A DNA stretch of 64,000 nt from Bicyclus anynana (GCF_947172395.1 NC_069083.1:1830501-1894500); one strand, 5' to 3'; positions 53,526 through 63,572 are shown, numbered from the stretch's first letter. Translations and numbers: made by a program. Notes: generated by a model from the letters alone, not told the origin.

Positions 53526-55087
53526 CTAGGGATCTCATAGTCAATCAGGTTTTCAAACTATGTAAAATAAGCAATTTTAGGTAAATTAGGCAAATTAAAC
53601 AATTTGAAGGCAAAGTCACACACAACAAATATTTGAAAATGTAGAACACTTCACCATGGTCAGCAGGTAGGTGCGAGTGTGTTATGACTCGCAGTATTTT
53701 GACTGTTTGGAGCGATGGCGCGCCACAAATCGGTTTTCGTGCGGAATTGTATAACAATGGTGGCTATAAACTTGCTGCTTAATGCCCGAAACGGATTTTT
53801 GTTTCACAGTTTTTGGTGCGTATTTTGTTACGCGGTTTCATATAGTTATTAGTTTGGAAGTTAGGTTCCCTTACAAAGTCATCGCGACATTGTATGCTTT
53901 TATTGAATTTGCCGCACTTTTTCATAATATTACAATTATGACTTTTGCAATTTTGCTTCCATGTTCTTGTCTGGTGTCACTACACTATGATAGAAATAAC
54001 TCGATCCTATAGCCAGAAGTGTCCTCTTATGGGCCTCTTCGGCTGACAGACATATTAAAATGCATATATGCGTTTTGAATGCATATCGTAATTATAAAAA
54101 AATAATCCATGAACTGATTTTATTTTTTGATTGTGTAAGTACCTATTTTTTGTGTAGACTCCATAATGGGACCTCTGCGGTGTCAGTGAGTGATCGAACT
54201 GATGCTGTAGCTAAGGCACACAAACAAACTATCGATGACTGATGATCGTTATAGTTAGGCGAAATACAGGGCCCAGTTCTCAACATCATTCGGAGTACGT
54301 AAATGCAACTTGTGACGTCACTAACACATAAAGTGACGGTCCTGTCACCGATAAAAACTTATTGCGTCATAATAGCAGTCTTTATGCTCTCATCCTGTAA
54401 TATATTCGTGATCCGTGATAGAGATACGTCGCTGAGGTTCCGTCGTAAAGTTGGAATGGAAAAATAAATCAAATGCATCGTATGCAGCCCACGTATGGAG
54501 TTAGGGACGGGTGCTCGCAGACAAACCGTAATCTTACTATCCAATTTTATGTACTCTATTTGTGGTGTGACCAATCGTTTGTGAATATTTTTCTGATAAG
54601 ATATTAATATATTCCAGACTTAGAAAGTTATTTATTTATTTATTATCATCATAACTTAATACACCACTCAGTAATCCTTGTGAGTTCACTCAGAGTACAA
54701 GAGAATATGTCGATGTTCTCTGCTACGACGTTCAGAGTTTGTGTGATTAAAAGTAAATAAGTAAATTAAGTAAGCCTTTGATTCTGGCCTAACGAGTAAC
54801 ATCTAATGAATGTTCTTATACTTAAAAATAAATTTTAATAACGCTAAAACTCGAACTTGATGTTTATTTTTGTAATATGTGTATTATTCGTTTCGAATAT
54901 AATATATACTTTTAGTTATCTTCTTTATGTGGGAGTATGTAGAAAAAAAAATATGGAATACCCAAAAGAACACCCAAAAATAAGCCTACTCACTTTACAA
55001 TACTTATAAGAAGGCAATAAACAGTTTATGTAATTATGCATAACATGTAAGTAATAATTACCGCAATTATCAAACATGCGAACAAGT
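53526..55087. other. 1.5-kb unassigned stretch
   Basis: Short frames at 53545-53757, 53782-54012, 54060-54242 and 54359-54574 have no recognised motif or splice context. TTATTTATTTATTTATTATC near 54630 is simple sequence. Confidence 0.4.
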
Positions 55088-55151
55088 ACCAACTTTCAAA
55101 AATCTAAAACTTTTAGAATATTCTAAAAGTTTTAGATTTTTTGGAAGTTGA
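55088..55151. repeat. 44-bp perfect palindrome without loop
   Basis: 55098-55141 is its own reverse complement, centred between 55119 and 55120 (AAAATCTAAAACTTTTAGAA on the left side). With two mismatches the symmetry extends to CAACTT / AAGTTG at the outer edges. Confidence 0.95.
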
Positions 55152-55494
55152 AACCTGAATTAATTTTTTAGTTTGTCAGATTAAGGACCACTAAGAAGAA
55201 TGACTTTATTAAACTTAGAATACAAGTTCTAACAAAACTTTGTTATTTAGGAATAATATCCGAAAAACTCATCAGCACATATCCACCCTAGTTTTGTGTG
55301 ATACACAATATTTCTTTATCTTAAGACCGAAACGAGAAAATAGAATATTTATTTGTAAGCAGATTTTTCTTCTCAAACTTCCAAATGTTTTTATCCCGGA
55401 TTAAAATCGTAAACCACCCAACTTCGCTATCCACAAATTCAAATTTTGAAGAAAAGGAGAGGGACAATGTTTTTTTTTTATACTATGTTGGTAA
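55152..55494. other. unassigned stretch
   Basis: Nothing supported; a T run lies at 55470-55479. Confidence 0.4.
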
Positions 55495-55691
55495 AAGTAC
55501 GTCTCTCTCTCTCTATAGTCGTTACTTCATTACTGAAGATCGTGGTCCTGGTAAGATCCCAACCTCCTGCAGGTCCACGCCTTCCATCGGCTTCTGTTGG
55601 TCATCCCTGCTATCGTGGAGAACTTCGTCTCTTTATTCTCCTCCAGCTGGTAAGCCCATCGTGTTGGTGAGCAGCTTCTCGGTCTTTTCCC
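55495..55691 (-). pseudogene. RTE-like LINE ORF2 C-terminus, second subfamily
   Basis: Minus-strand open frame from 55691 reads GKRPRSCSPTRWAYQLEE, then IAGMTNRSRWKAWTCRRLG and QDHDLQ, to TAA at 55530-55532. A GACTATAGAGAGAGAGAGAC end follows. It matches the layout of 41485-41675 (RPR...TRW, later RW, then the HD.LQ/HDPQ segment). Frames on the plus strand here are antisense artefacts. Confidence 0.75.
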
Positions 55692-56379
55692 GTCAGTAAG
55701 ATCTTCATAAATAGCGTTTGTAATCCATTAAATAAATTAATACAGAAATATCCACGCCAATATTTTATCACAACTTTAATGATTCCTTAGTTTATTATTA
55801 AGACTAAATGACTATTAAGCTCAAAGTGTTTTCCAAAAGTAAATAGTGACAAAGTGTCCGGGAAGGCGGAGCGGACGGTCGAAGGTCAACAACTTTTTGT
55901 CTGAGTCCCGACACTATCGTAAAAGGGGACTTAAGAAAAATGCGCTAGACGTAGTAGGTACTTTGGCTAGTAGCGCGCTTTGTCTTAGAGCGTGTCCATA
56001 TTGACTGTGAGAGACGCGCGTTTTATTGTAGCAGTTAAATATGAAGTCATAACTAATTTGTTATGACAGATGCTATGCCACCTGATGCTAAATGGAAAAG
56101 TATTACCTTTAAAAACGAAACACATTGGTGGTCACGTTAATAAACGCATAATCAAATCAAACACGTCCCACAATAAGCTACCCAATGCTACTTAACATGA
56201 AGTACAGCTAAGTCTCATGTATCAATAATTTTACCTGCAACAATACTTTTAACACAGAAACACAGAAATTTTGCTTTGTAACAGAAATAGGTATATTAGT
56301 AGCCTAGTTCTTCAGATGAGCACTTTCTCGAAGTTTCGCTATTACTAATAAATAATTCTTCTTCGAATTAGAGTCCAAT
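55692..56379. other. unassigned stretch
   Basis: No feature supported. Confidence 0.4.
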
Positions 56380-56390
56380 AGTATTAACGA

Positions 56391-56701
56391 TTGAGAGCCG
56401 TGATAGCCCAGTGGATAAGATCTCTGCCTCCGATTCCGGAGGGTGTGGGTTTGAATCCGGTCCGGGGCATGCACCTCCAACTTTTCAGTTGTTTGCATTT
56501 TAAGTAATGAAATATCACGTGTCTCAAACGGTGAAGGAAAAAATCGTGAGGAACCTGCATACCAGAGAATTTTCTTAATTCTCTGCGTGTGTGAAGTCTA
56601 CCAATCCGCATTGGGCCAGTGTGGTGGACTACTGGCCTAACCCTTCTCATTCTGAGAGGAGGCTCGAGCTCAGCAGTGACCCGAATATGGGTTGATAACG
56701 A
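56391..56701 (+). mobile_element. SINE-A copy with 11-bp target duplication
   Basis: Full-length copy from GAGCCGTGATAGCCCAGTGG to GAATATGGGTTGATAACGA. AGTATTAACGA at 56380-56390 and 56702-56712 is the target duplication. The flank TTCTTCGAATTAGAGTC also occurs on both sides (56357 and 56718), pointing to an older local duplication at the site. Confidence 0.95.
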
Positions 56702-56712
56702 AGTATTAACGA

Positions 56713-57057
56713 ATCCTTCTTCGAATTAGAGTCTAAAAGTAGGCTAGTTTGTTAGAGGTATTGACGCCGCGTCACGTCATCAGTGTGAAAGCGCCACATC
56801 TGCAATAAATCGCGGATGAGATATCTCAAAGTGACGGCTCTTTACTTTTTCAGCTCGCTCAGATCTGCTGTCTGGGGATAGCGCTCCGCTCATCGCTCTT
56901 AATAAGCGAGTCCAGGCTTCAGCGTTGTAGTAATGAAATACTAGTCTCAAGAGTCCTAGAATCTAGATTAGAGAAAATTGGGCAAGTCGCGTACACATTA
57001 CACACATTTAAGTGTGGATAAATGGATATGCATTGTACTCAATCCGAAAATCCATAT
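56713..57057. other. unassigned stretch
   Basis: GC-richer patch at 56760-56900 without recognised features. Confidence 0.4.
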
Positions 57058-57235
57058 GAATATTATAAAAGTCTGTTAAAATAGGTCTGTCTTTGTTATC
57101 TTTCTAAACTGTTAAAGCACTGAACTAATTTGGACAAAATGTGGTATTTGGACCTTGGAGCAGAACATAGGCTACTTTTTATCCCGGAACAATCGATGGT
57201 TCTGCGGGATTTGTAAAAAAGAATTTCACTCTGAC
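57058..57235 (+). mobile_element. Helitron-like element, type 2, 3' end lost
   Basis: AATATTATAAAAGTCTG start, ATAGGCTACTTTTTATCCCG, CAATCGATGGTTCTGCGGGA and TTTGTAAAAAAGAATTTCAC. No CTAG hairpin. Confidence 0.65.
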
Positions 57236-58119
57236 CAAACTCGGATATAATTTACACACTTATGTATATTACGATCTCTAATACAAATCCTCGTTATTTA
57301 GATTGTTTATCCCTCTCTATAGACGAATCGTTTGAGGAGACAGAGTTTTATATATAGGCTTATTCGAAACTTACACTGTTGAGTTATAAAAACATTTTTA
57401 CGAAATAATGCTTCAGTACAAGTTAGAGCCACGACGTTAGTCCAACGTGGGCTTAAGCCTACGTATCCTGTATCACTTACCTATGCATCAGGCGCGTCTT
57501 ATTATTTTAAATTACCTCAATTCCTCCGAACATAAATTGCAGCCGGCGAAATAGCGCCGGGGATTTATATTCAGGCGGCACTTTCTCAAAATAAACGACA
57601 ATCGTCTGCATACAATGGCGCTATGGCGTAGCGTAGGCCGGCTGACTCACGGCTAGGCCGCGCTGGGCCGGTGGGCGTAATTAATAGCTGAGAGCGTCTG
57701 TAGTGTCGCGGCCTGTTGAACATGCTATCTTTCTATGTTTTCTATTAAATCTTTATCTAATAAGTTACTCTTTTGAGCTTTTTTGAGCTGTCCAGCTAGA
57801 TTTTTTTGGAAAAGGAAAATTAAACTGACTGAAATTCGTTTTTATTGGTATACATAACAGTAGAAGAACCCAAGAGCGGATTTTTGTATTTACTTAAGAG
57901 TGGCGTAGAGTGGTGAACATAAAGCAGGGAAGATTATTCACCATTATCAGCCTATTGTTATGGCCCGACCTCCCTCCTTATGTTAGGGAGAAGGATTACC
58001 TTACCATAGACGTTTATATTGCCAGATTTTCGAAAAGCACACTAGCTAAGTAACTAGTAAGATGGGTTACCTTATCTTAAAATTGTGGAGTATTTTTGAT
58101 TATAGATTATTATTGGATT
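57236..58119. other. unassigned stretch with GC-rich patch
   Basis: 57540-57720 is CpG-rich (CGAAATAGCGCCGGGG, GGCCGGCTGACTCACGGCTA) with no supported frame. A short reversed SINE-C-like tail may lie near 57935-58020 (CCATTATCAGCCTATTGTTA). Confidence 0.35.
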
Positions 58120-58290
58120 AATATTGGACGCCCGCGATTTTGTCTGCCCTTAGATCTCTAGACCTCTTTAATCCGCCCCTATCGCAAAATCCGTTCTTAC
58201 CTCCCTGCTAAATTTCATATTTGTACGTCAAGTGGTTTTCTAGATTTCGTGATGAATGACCTTTCGCATTTATATATTAAGATTTTTAGG
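58120..58290 (-). mobile_element. Helitron-like element, partial
   Basis: GGACGCCCGCGATTTTGTCT, ATCGCAAAATCCGTTCTTAC and GTACGTCAAGTGGTTTTC correspond to parts of 37687-38010. The CTAG end is degraded to ATTG. Confidence 0.6.
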
Positions 58291-58326
58291 ATTTGTAAAT
58301 CTGCAGCCTTATATAAAGCACCTCGG

Positions 58327-58551
58327 CTATCCTATCCTACTAATATTATAAAAGCGAAAGTTTGTATGGATGTTTGTTACTCTTTAACGCCGCTACTACT
58401 GAAGCGATTTGGATGAAATTTGTAATGGAAATAGTTTTTCCTCTAGATTAACACATAGGCTACATACTTTTCATTCCGGAAAAATACATGGTTTCCGCGG
58501 GATTTGTGAAAAACTGAATTCCACGCGGACGAAGTCGCGGGCGTCCGCTAG
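58327..58551 (+). mobile_element. Helitron-like element, type 2, complete
   Basis: 225 bp from CTATCCTATCCTACTAATAT to CCACGCGGACGAAGTCGCGG, GCGTCCG and CTAG at 58548-58551, followed by T. Best-preserved type 2 copy. Confidence 0.9.
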
Positions 58552-59142
58552 TTATATTATATTTGGCTCATAATAGGTGGAAATATTCAACAACCTCAAG
58601 GTTTCGGTTTTGGGTTTTTGTCAACGCTTGAAAAAATCCCAATATCTCCTCTTCGGCTCCTCTACTATAATATATAAAATTTTAATCTCTCCAATTACTC
58701 CAAATAGATACTTTATAAAATCCCGCCCCAGGTGGGTAGTTATAGGTGCCATCGCAACATAACCTCGTGTAACCTCGTCCTGGGTCCACCCACACACATA
58801 GTTGACGGTAATGCAGGCGGTCGTTTATTTCGAGAAAGCTCTTAAATCTCGACACTCTTTCGCCGACGCGTATACTTTAGCCTCCGGGTCGGTATAATAA
58901 CGTAATGAGGCGCTATTACTTCCATAAAGCCTGCCGAAGTTGTTTGACTAGTTCGATGTAATCTTATTAGGGTATCTAAAGAAATTTATTCGAGTTGCAT
59001 TGCTCTGGTTTTATATGAGTTTTATAACAATAATAGCGATGCTGAGTCAACCGTTATTCCGATAAATCGTTCCACTCAAGTCTTTTTGCGAATAGCTTAA
59101 CCAACACGTCAAGATGCTTTCGGTTGGCTGTTGAGTTTGATA
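58552..59142. other. unassigned stretch
   Basis: The frame at 58577-58762 has no recognised motif. No repeat supported. Confidence 0.4.
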
Positions 59143-59260
59143 CAGGCAGTAATCCTTGAAACGAATAAGGAGTATGGTGAGGACTTTACACCAATTATAA
59201 GACTTTACAGCCTTAATGACCGGTTGCTAGGGCTCTTACCGGTTTGCACTTTAGTGTTAT
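59143..59260 (+). pseudogene. possible decayed Jockey-type LINE C-terminus
   Basis: CAGGCAGTAATCCTTGAAAC and CCTTAATGACCGGTTGCTAG resemble AGGCAGTGATTCTTGAGAC and CCCTGACCACCGGTTGCTTG of the copies at 3587 and 62015 at similar spacing. Weak match. Confidence 0.4.
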
Positions 59261-59282
59261 TTAAATTGTGTTTCTATTTAAT

Positions 59283-59322
59283 ACAACACCGACCATGCCA
59301 TCCAAGCATGGCATGATTGGTG
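59283..59322. repeat. near-perfect hairpin
   Basis: AACACCGACCATGCCAT pairs with ATGGCATGATTGGTGTT with two wobble-type mismatches around a short loop. Confidence 0.75.
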
Positions 59323-59337
59323 TTATAATTACAGTTT

Positions 59338-59646
59338 AAAGGCTTCAGATCTCAGGTTGACAACGCATTGTACGACGTGTTCTTAGCATGCAAAGTAGAC
59401 CTTTGGAGCCAAATTAACTCCTACATAATACATTTAGAGCTAAAAAGCTCCATAGTTAAGAAACTGGATTCTACAATAACAGCTATGGGTTTGGCTAGTC
59501 CGTTGGACTATTGTCGTACCCATAGATTTAAGAGTCGGTACGGAGTACGTAACCCAATTCCAAAACAGTCTATAAGACTTTTTAGAGGCGAGAGAAAATG
59601 TTGGTTATATTTAAAATGCAAATATGCTTTTAAAAAGAAACACTAA
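59338..59646 (+). CDS. open frame, product unknown
   Basis: After AATTACAG (acceptor-like, 59325-59332) a frame of about 104 codons runs to TAA at 59644-59646: VDNALYDVFLACKVDLWSQI, then VKKLDSTITAMGL, ending in a Lys-rich tail. The first in-frame Met is at 59368. No domain recognised; it may be chance. Confidence 0.22.
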   Translation, partial: KGFRSQVDNALYDVFLACKVDLWSQINSYIIHLELKSSIVKKLDSTITAMGLASPLDYCRTHRFKSRYGVRNPIPKQSIRLFRGERKCWLYLKCKYAFKKKH

Positions 59647-59929
59647 CTAATTCATTAACCATAAATTCATTATATTCCAGATAAATTTTAGTCTTTAAAT
59701 TTTTTTTAACAATGTATTTTTTTATTGCTACCAGCTGCTATACATGGTGTCCTGTATTTCTTTTTTTCAATGTGACTATGTATTCTTCTTGAATTTATAT
59801 TTGAGAAGTTCACGCCATACGCCACGATTTTTCTTGTATGTACTTAAAAAAATAAATAATCCCGTTTTTTGGAATAAACTTACTTTGCAGTAAAAAAAAT
59901 ACACTTTAATTACTTGAAATAACTATTCA

Positions 59930-60148
59930 AAAATAATTAGCAAGTATAAAATCAACGCTTAAGTAGGTTTTCAGCACATTGTATGACTGAACTGCATTGA
60001 AGGTAGGGATTTTTCAATTTTGTACAAAAATCAATATAAATTGAAAACCGTAAAATTTCGGCTAACATATATTGCGTTATTTTAGTAGGCCTTAATGTCA
60101 GCTATCATCTGTAGAATATGTCGTAATATTTACGGGACACCCTGTATG
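59930..60148. repeat. dispersed repeat, partner of 43985-44176
   Basis: Same order of blocks as its partner; the end GGGACACCCTGTATG is better preserved here. Confidence 0.8.
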
Positions 60149-60181
60149 TTTTCAAACAATTAAAAATATTTTATTGAAGTG

Positions 60182-60374
60182 TGTATCTATATATATAAAA
60201 ATGAATTGCTGTTCGTTAGTCTCGCTAAAACTCAAGAACGGCTTAACGGATTTATCTTATCTTGGTCTTGGGGTAGAGGTATAGAAGGGTCTAGGGGTAG
60301 AGGTATAGAAGGGTAGAGTAGGGATAGAGAATAAGTGCACTTATGTCAAAACGAAGCTTGACCGGGTCCGCTAG
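60182..60374 (+). mobile_element. Helitron-like element with short minisatellite
   Basis: TCTATATATATAAAAATGAA at the 5' side, AACTCAAGAACGGCTTAACG, then a GGGGTAGAGGTATAGAAGGG tandem repeat, ending AAACGAAGCTTGACCGGGTC, CG and CTAG at 60371-60374, followed by T. Same 3' end as 13882-14154. Confidence 0.75.
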
Positions 60375-60640
60375 TTTGTAATAAATTAAACTTTCCACGC
60401 AGAAGTGTTAGTAAAATTATCGCTCATGATATATTGTGCTTTCTACATGATCGATTCTGGGCCTCGGTGTTATTTGAGACGGTGACCCGATACTCCACAC
60501 TGGGGCCGACCGACGGACGACTTTCTTTTACAATTACTGTTTCTATATATATATTACATAACAAACAAATATATATTACATAATATATTTGTTCCTTTTG
60601 AAACATTTTATAACCTTTATTACGTTGTATATTAAAATAG
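60375..60640. other. unassigned stretch
   Basis: Contains an imperfect duplication of ACATAACAAACAAATATAT near 60552-60590. No gene supported. Confidence 0.4.
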
Positions 60641-60957
60641 CCAAAAATGAGCCGTGATAGTCCAGTGGATTAGACCTCTGCCTCCGATTCCGGAGGGTGT
60701 GGGTTCGAATCCGTTCTGGGGTATGCACCTCCAACTTTTCAGTTGTGTACATTTTTAGAAATTAAATATCACGTGTATCAAACGGTGAAGGAAAACACCG
60801 TGAGGAAACCTGCATACCAGAGAATTTTCTTAATTATCTGTGAGTGTGGAGTCTGCCAATCCGCATTGGGCCAGCGTGGTGGACTATTGTCTAACTCCTC
60901 TCATTCTGAGAGGAGACTCGAGCTCAGCTGTGAGCCGAATATGGATTGATAACGCAC
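60641..60957 (+). mobile_element. SINE-A copy with target duplication
   Basis: Full-length: GAGCCGTGATAGTCCAGTGG, GGGTTCGAATCC, ACACCGTGAGGAAACCTGCA, GGGCCAGCGTGGTGGACTAT, GAATATGGATTGATAACG. ATTAAAATA flanks both ends (60631-60639 and 60958-60966). Confidence 0.9.
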
Positions 60958-60966
60958 ATTAAAATA

Positions 60967-61659
60967 ATTAAGAAGGAAAGAATTGCGTTTTGTTTGATCA
61001 TAATTTTCGCAAGAATTCATAAAGATATTCTAGTGTATATTATCATAATTATAATACCTATACCGTTTCCGTAGATCAGAATAATTCCGGTAAGACTTGG
61101 CAGTTTTTGGCTTCGCTTGGAATAGATCGGCAGTGCCTTCAGGTTTTGCGTAATATAATTTGGCCAGTATAAACAAACATGTTGCTACATTCCTTTTGAT
61201 GTGCTGACTAAATTTGGGACCATAATAAAGACATTTTATATTAGAATACACAAGGAATAAAATATACAAGGAAAATGTTAGTAAGTAATTTGAGTCAATG
61301 CCAAACAAGCGTAGACTTGGTTCAATGCACTTATCAAATTCAGGTTATTCAATCTAAGTGCCACAATTTCAATTAAATCAAAGTGCTACAATTTAATTCT
61401 ATTTTGCTTTATTCGTATGTTTAAACGTTTGTAATTTAATGATTTTAACTAATGATTTAAATTTATTTTTTAATTTAACCAAAAGGGCAAACCTTGTGGT
61501 TGTATGAAACCTTGCGGGGAAAGCTTTATTAGTCAATAAGTTACAAACCACGTTACTTATTGATACCGTAAATATGTGTGATAGCTCTCGACTTGAAATG
61601 ACGTCTAGAAAATGAGCAAAAACGTCATATCAGTACATAAACAAATGCAAATTCAATTC
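60967..61659 (-). other. stretch with unassigned minus-strand open frame
   Basis: 61030-61308 reads KCLYYGPKFSQHIKRNVATC and LYYAKPEGTADLFQAKPKTA. This looks somewhat protein-like, with an internal AATTTAG acceptor-like site, but there is no donor, start context or recognised family. The rest is AT-rich and unassigned. Confidence 0.22.
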
Positions 61660-61810
61660 AATTCATAACTAATTTATTACAATCAGGCTTAGTTTACAAG
61701 CACTTTTGAATAGCCAAGTTGTTTCATGATTTCATGGTGGTGAGTAAAATAGAAAACTTAATATTAAAGTTACGAGGGTTTCAAAGCGCCTTAGTCCGAG
61801 AAGAGCCAAG
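61660..61810 (-). mobile_element. LINE 3' tail, second subfamily
   Basis: GCTTAGTTTACAAGCACTTT, CATGGTGGTGAGTAAAATAG and AAAGTTACGAGGGTTTCAAA, matching 44398-44560 and extending further. Confidence 0.7.
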
Positions 61811-62014
61811 GTTTATTTATTTTTTGTTTACCACCATTTTACAAACTTATCTAGAACTAAGTAAACAACCGTTTAGTGCAAATACCAAGCTTTTTTATCA
61901 TTTGTAGGTATAATCATTAACTATAATACGATTTCCTTTCAAAAGTTCATTAATTAATATAAATGGGGAAATTAATAGAAGTTCCAAAAGTATTGATAAA
62001 TATTAGACCAACAC

Positions 62015-62210
62015 CTTAAGAAGCTTTCGCTTAACTGTTGGATCAAGAGTCGGATACAAAAGGCAGTGATTCTTGAGACGGCGCGTATTGTGAGAAGGTT
62101 CCTCACTCTGGAGCCCTGACCACCGGTTGCTTGGGAACTCAAATGTGCCGCAGCGGGAGGGTGGATTTTTTTTATAAATTTTTAATAATGTTTTCTATTT
62201 TATACTTATA
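62015..62210 (+). pseudogene. Jockey-type LINE ORF2 C-terminus and 3' UTR, second copy
   Basis: A 35-codon frame from 62015 to TGA 62117-62119 encodes the same residues as 3614-3718 (KSRIQKAVILETARIVRRFL, then TLEP). The UTR CCACCGGTTGCTTGGGAACT and a TTTTTTTTATAAATTTTTAA tail are also shared. Both copies are 5' truncated. Confidence 0.65.
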
Positions 62211-62295
62211 TTGTTAAAAATTTAAAAAAAGAAGTAATAAATAAATGAGAGACAAAGTATTAGATAATTGGATATCTTCAAAACAAGAGTGAATA

Positions 62296-62390
62296 GGCCT
62301 TCTAGGCAAGCATGTCCCATCTTAGACTGTATCTACACTTACCATCAGGTTAGATCACGGTCAAACGCGAGCCTATTTGCTTTAAAAAAA
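62296..62390 (+). mobile_element. possible SINE-B 3' fragment
   Basis: CCCATCTTAGACTGTATCTA and TTACCATCAGGTTAGATCAC plus an A run resemble the SINE-B tail region with many changes. Confidence 0.45.
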
Positions 62391-62748
62391 ATCCTCTCAT
62401 CTCTGGACATTATTCAATTGAAAATTCAGAACTGACACAGTTTTTCGACATCAAGACTTATCTACGATTGAAATCTTCACCGGCTACTTATAAAGTAATC
62501 GTTCCACATTTCTCCGCGCAGAGCTGGTAACGGTTCTCGTGCAGTTCACAGGGCATCCGTCGTGAGCAATTTGCGTCTGATGCAACTAAATTACTGCGCC
62601 ATTGGCGGGGAATTTTCCTTACTTAGCTAAGTTCAGCGGATGAAATATTGGCTGATGTTACTGGCTCACTTTGAAAGTTGAAATAGTTATCTAGCTAATA
62701 CACAAACGAAAAAGCACAATTTGTTAAACTGCCCATTTTGGGCAATCG
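62391..62748. other. unassigned stretch
   Basis: No feature supported. Confidence 0.4.
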
Positions 62749-62812
62749 TGGTTACCGTTCCCTTAGGAATACGGGGATAATATACATATAGACTAAATAA
62801 AGATATAATACA
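62749..62812 (-). mobile_element. Helitron-like fragment, type 1
   Basis: GTGGTTACCGTTCCCTTAGG followed by AATACGGGGATAATATACAT is the type 1 body next to the hairpin. Both ends are missing. Confidence 0.5.
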
Positions 62813-62867
62813 TTTTTAGCAGACTCTGAAGTGGATTACAAAAATTAGAAAACCAATGTCGAAAAAA

Positions 62868-63141
62868 GGTTATGATTCAAAACATTTGTCAGAACAACTT
62901 AATTAACAAATCAAACTGTAACCAAAATAAGATCCTAGAATGGAAGAAAATGACCTTGAGTGGAGTCACGAACTTGTGATCGTTGTATGCAGTGTTTAAG
63001 ACGTATTTGACAGTTAACTAAAAGTCCCCTTTTTCACTCAAGTCACTCTCTCCGTCTATTCAAAGTAACCCATAAAGAATTACACAACAAGAAATGTGGA
63101 CGGCTCGTACGCCACGAGCATACTAAAGCCGACCGTACGAC
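62868..63141. repeat. dispersed repeat, inverted partner of 23360-23589
   Basis: ACTTAATTAACAAATCAAAC, CAAAATAAGATCCTAGAATG and CCATAAAGAATTACACAACA mirror the partner. A block at about 62961-63026 is present only here. Confidence 0.75.
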
Positions 63142-63381
63142 GAGCGCCTTATATGCGCCGATTGCAAGTAGTTCCCGCCAATCGATCGCTACCCCTCTTT
63201 AACTCTCTACTCTTTACGGAAACAAGTGAAATCACCCAGCGTCAGCACGAGCCAACACAAGATCGAGCGACGTCATATCCATCTCAGACCACTATTTCCT
63301 ACAATATCTAATAACAATATGACATTGTCTGTATTAGGGTTTCGAACGTTATAACATCTTATTAATAGAATTAAATATATT
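63142..63381. other. unassigned stretch
   Basis: The frame at 63096-63311 overlaps the dispersed repeat and is not supported. Confidence 0.4.
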
Positions 63382-63480
63382 CGGAAATGCAGCCAGTATT
63401 CTTGCCACCATTCCACGTGGGCATGATTTGTATAGTTATTAGGATAAGTTAGCTTAAGTTCCTTATTGTATTCTTTCTCA
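63382..63480 (+). mobile_element. LINE 3' end, partner of 26667-26850
   Basis: Bases 63382-63457 are identical to 26777-26852. It then continues GTTCCTTATTGTATTCTTTC, which is the reversed sequence at the start of the 26667 insertion. This defines the true 3' end of that family. Confidence 0.8.
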
Positions 63481-63572
63481 TTAAATATAACATAATTCCA
63501 CACAACGTGGTCTGCTAATATTAAATACAACACAATAGGTATGCCTAATCGTCGTCAATCTAGACCGTTTCT

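Noticed and set aside
55385..55699. Plus-strand frames of 74-104 codons
   Set aside because: They are antisense to the RTE-like C-terminus at 55495-55691, which has the conserved motifs.
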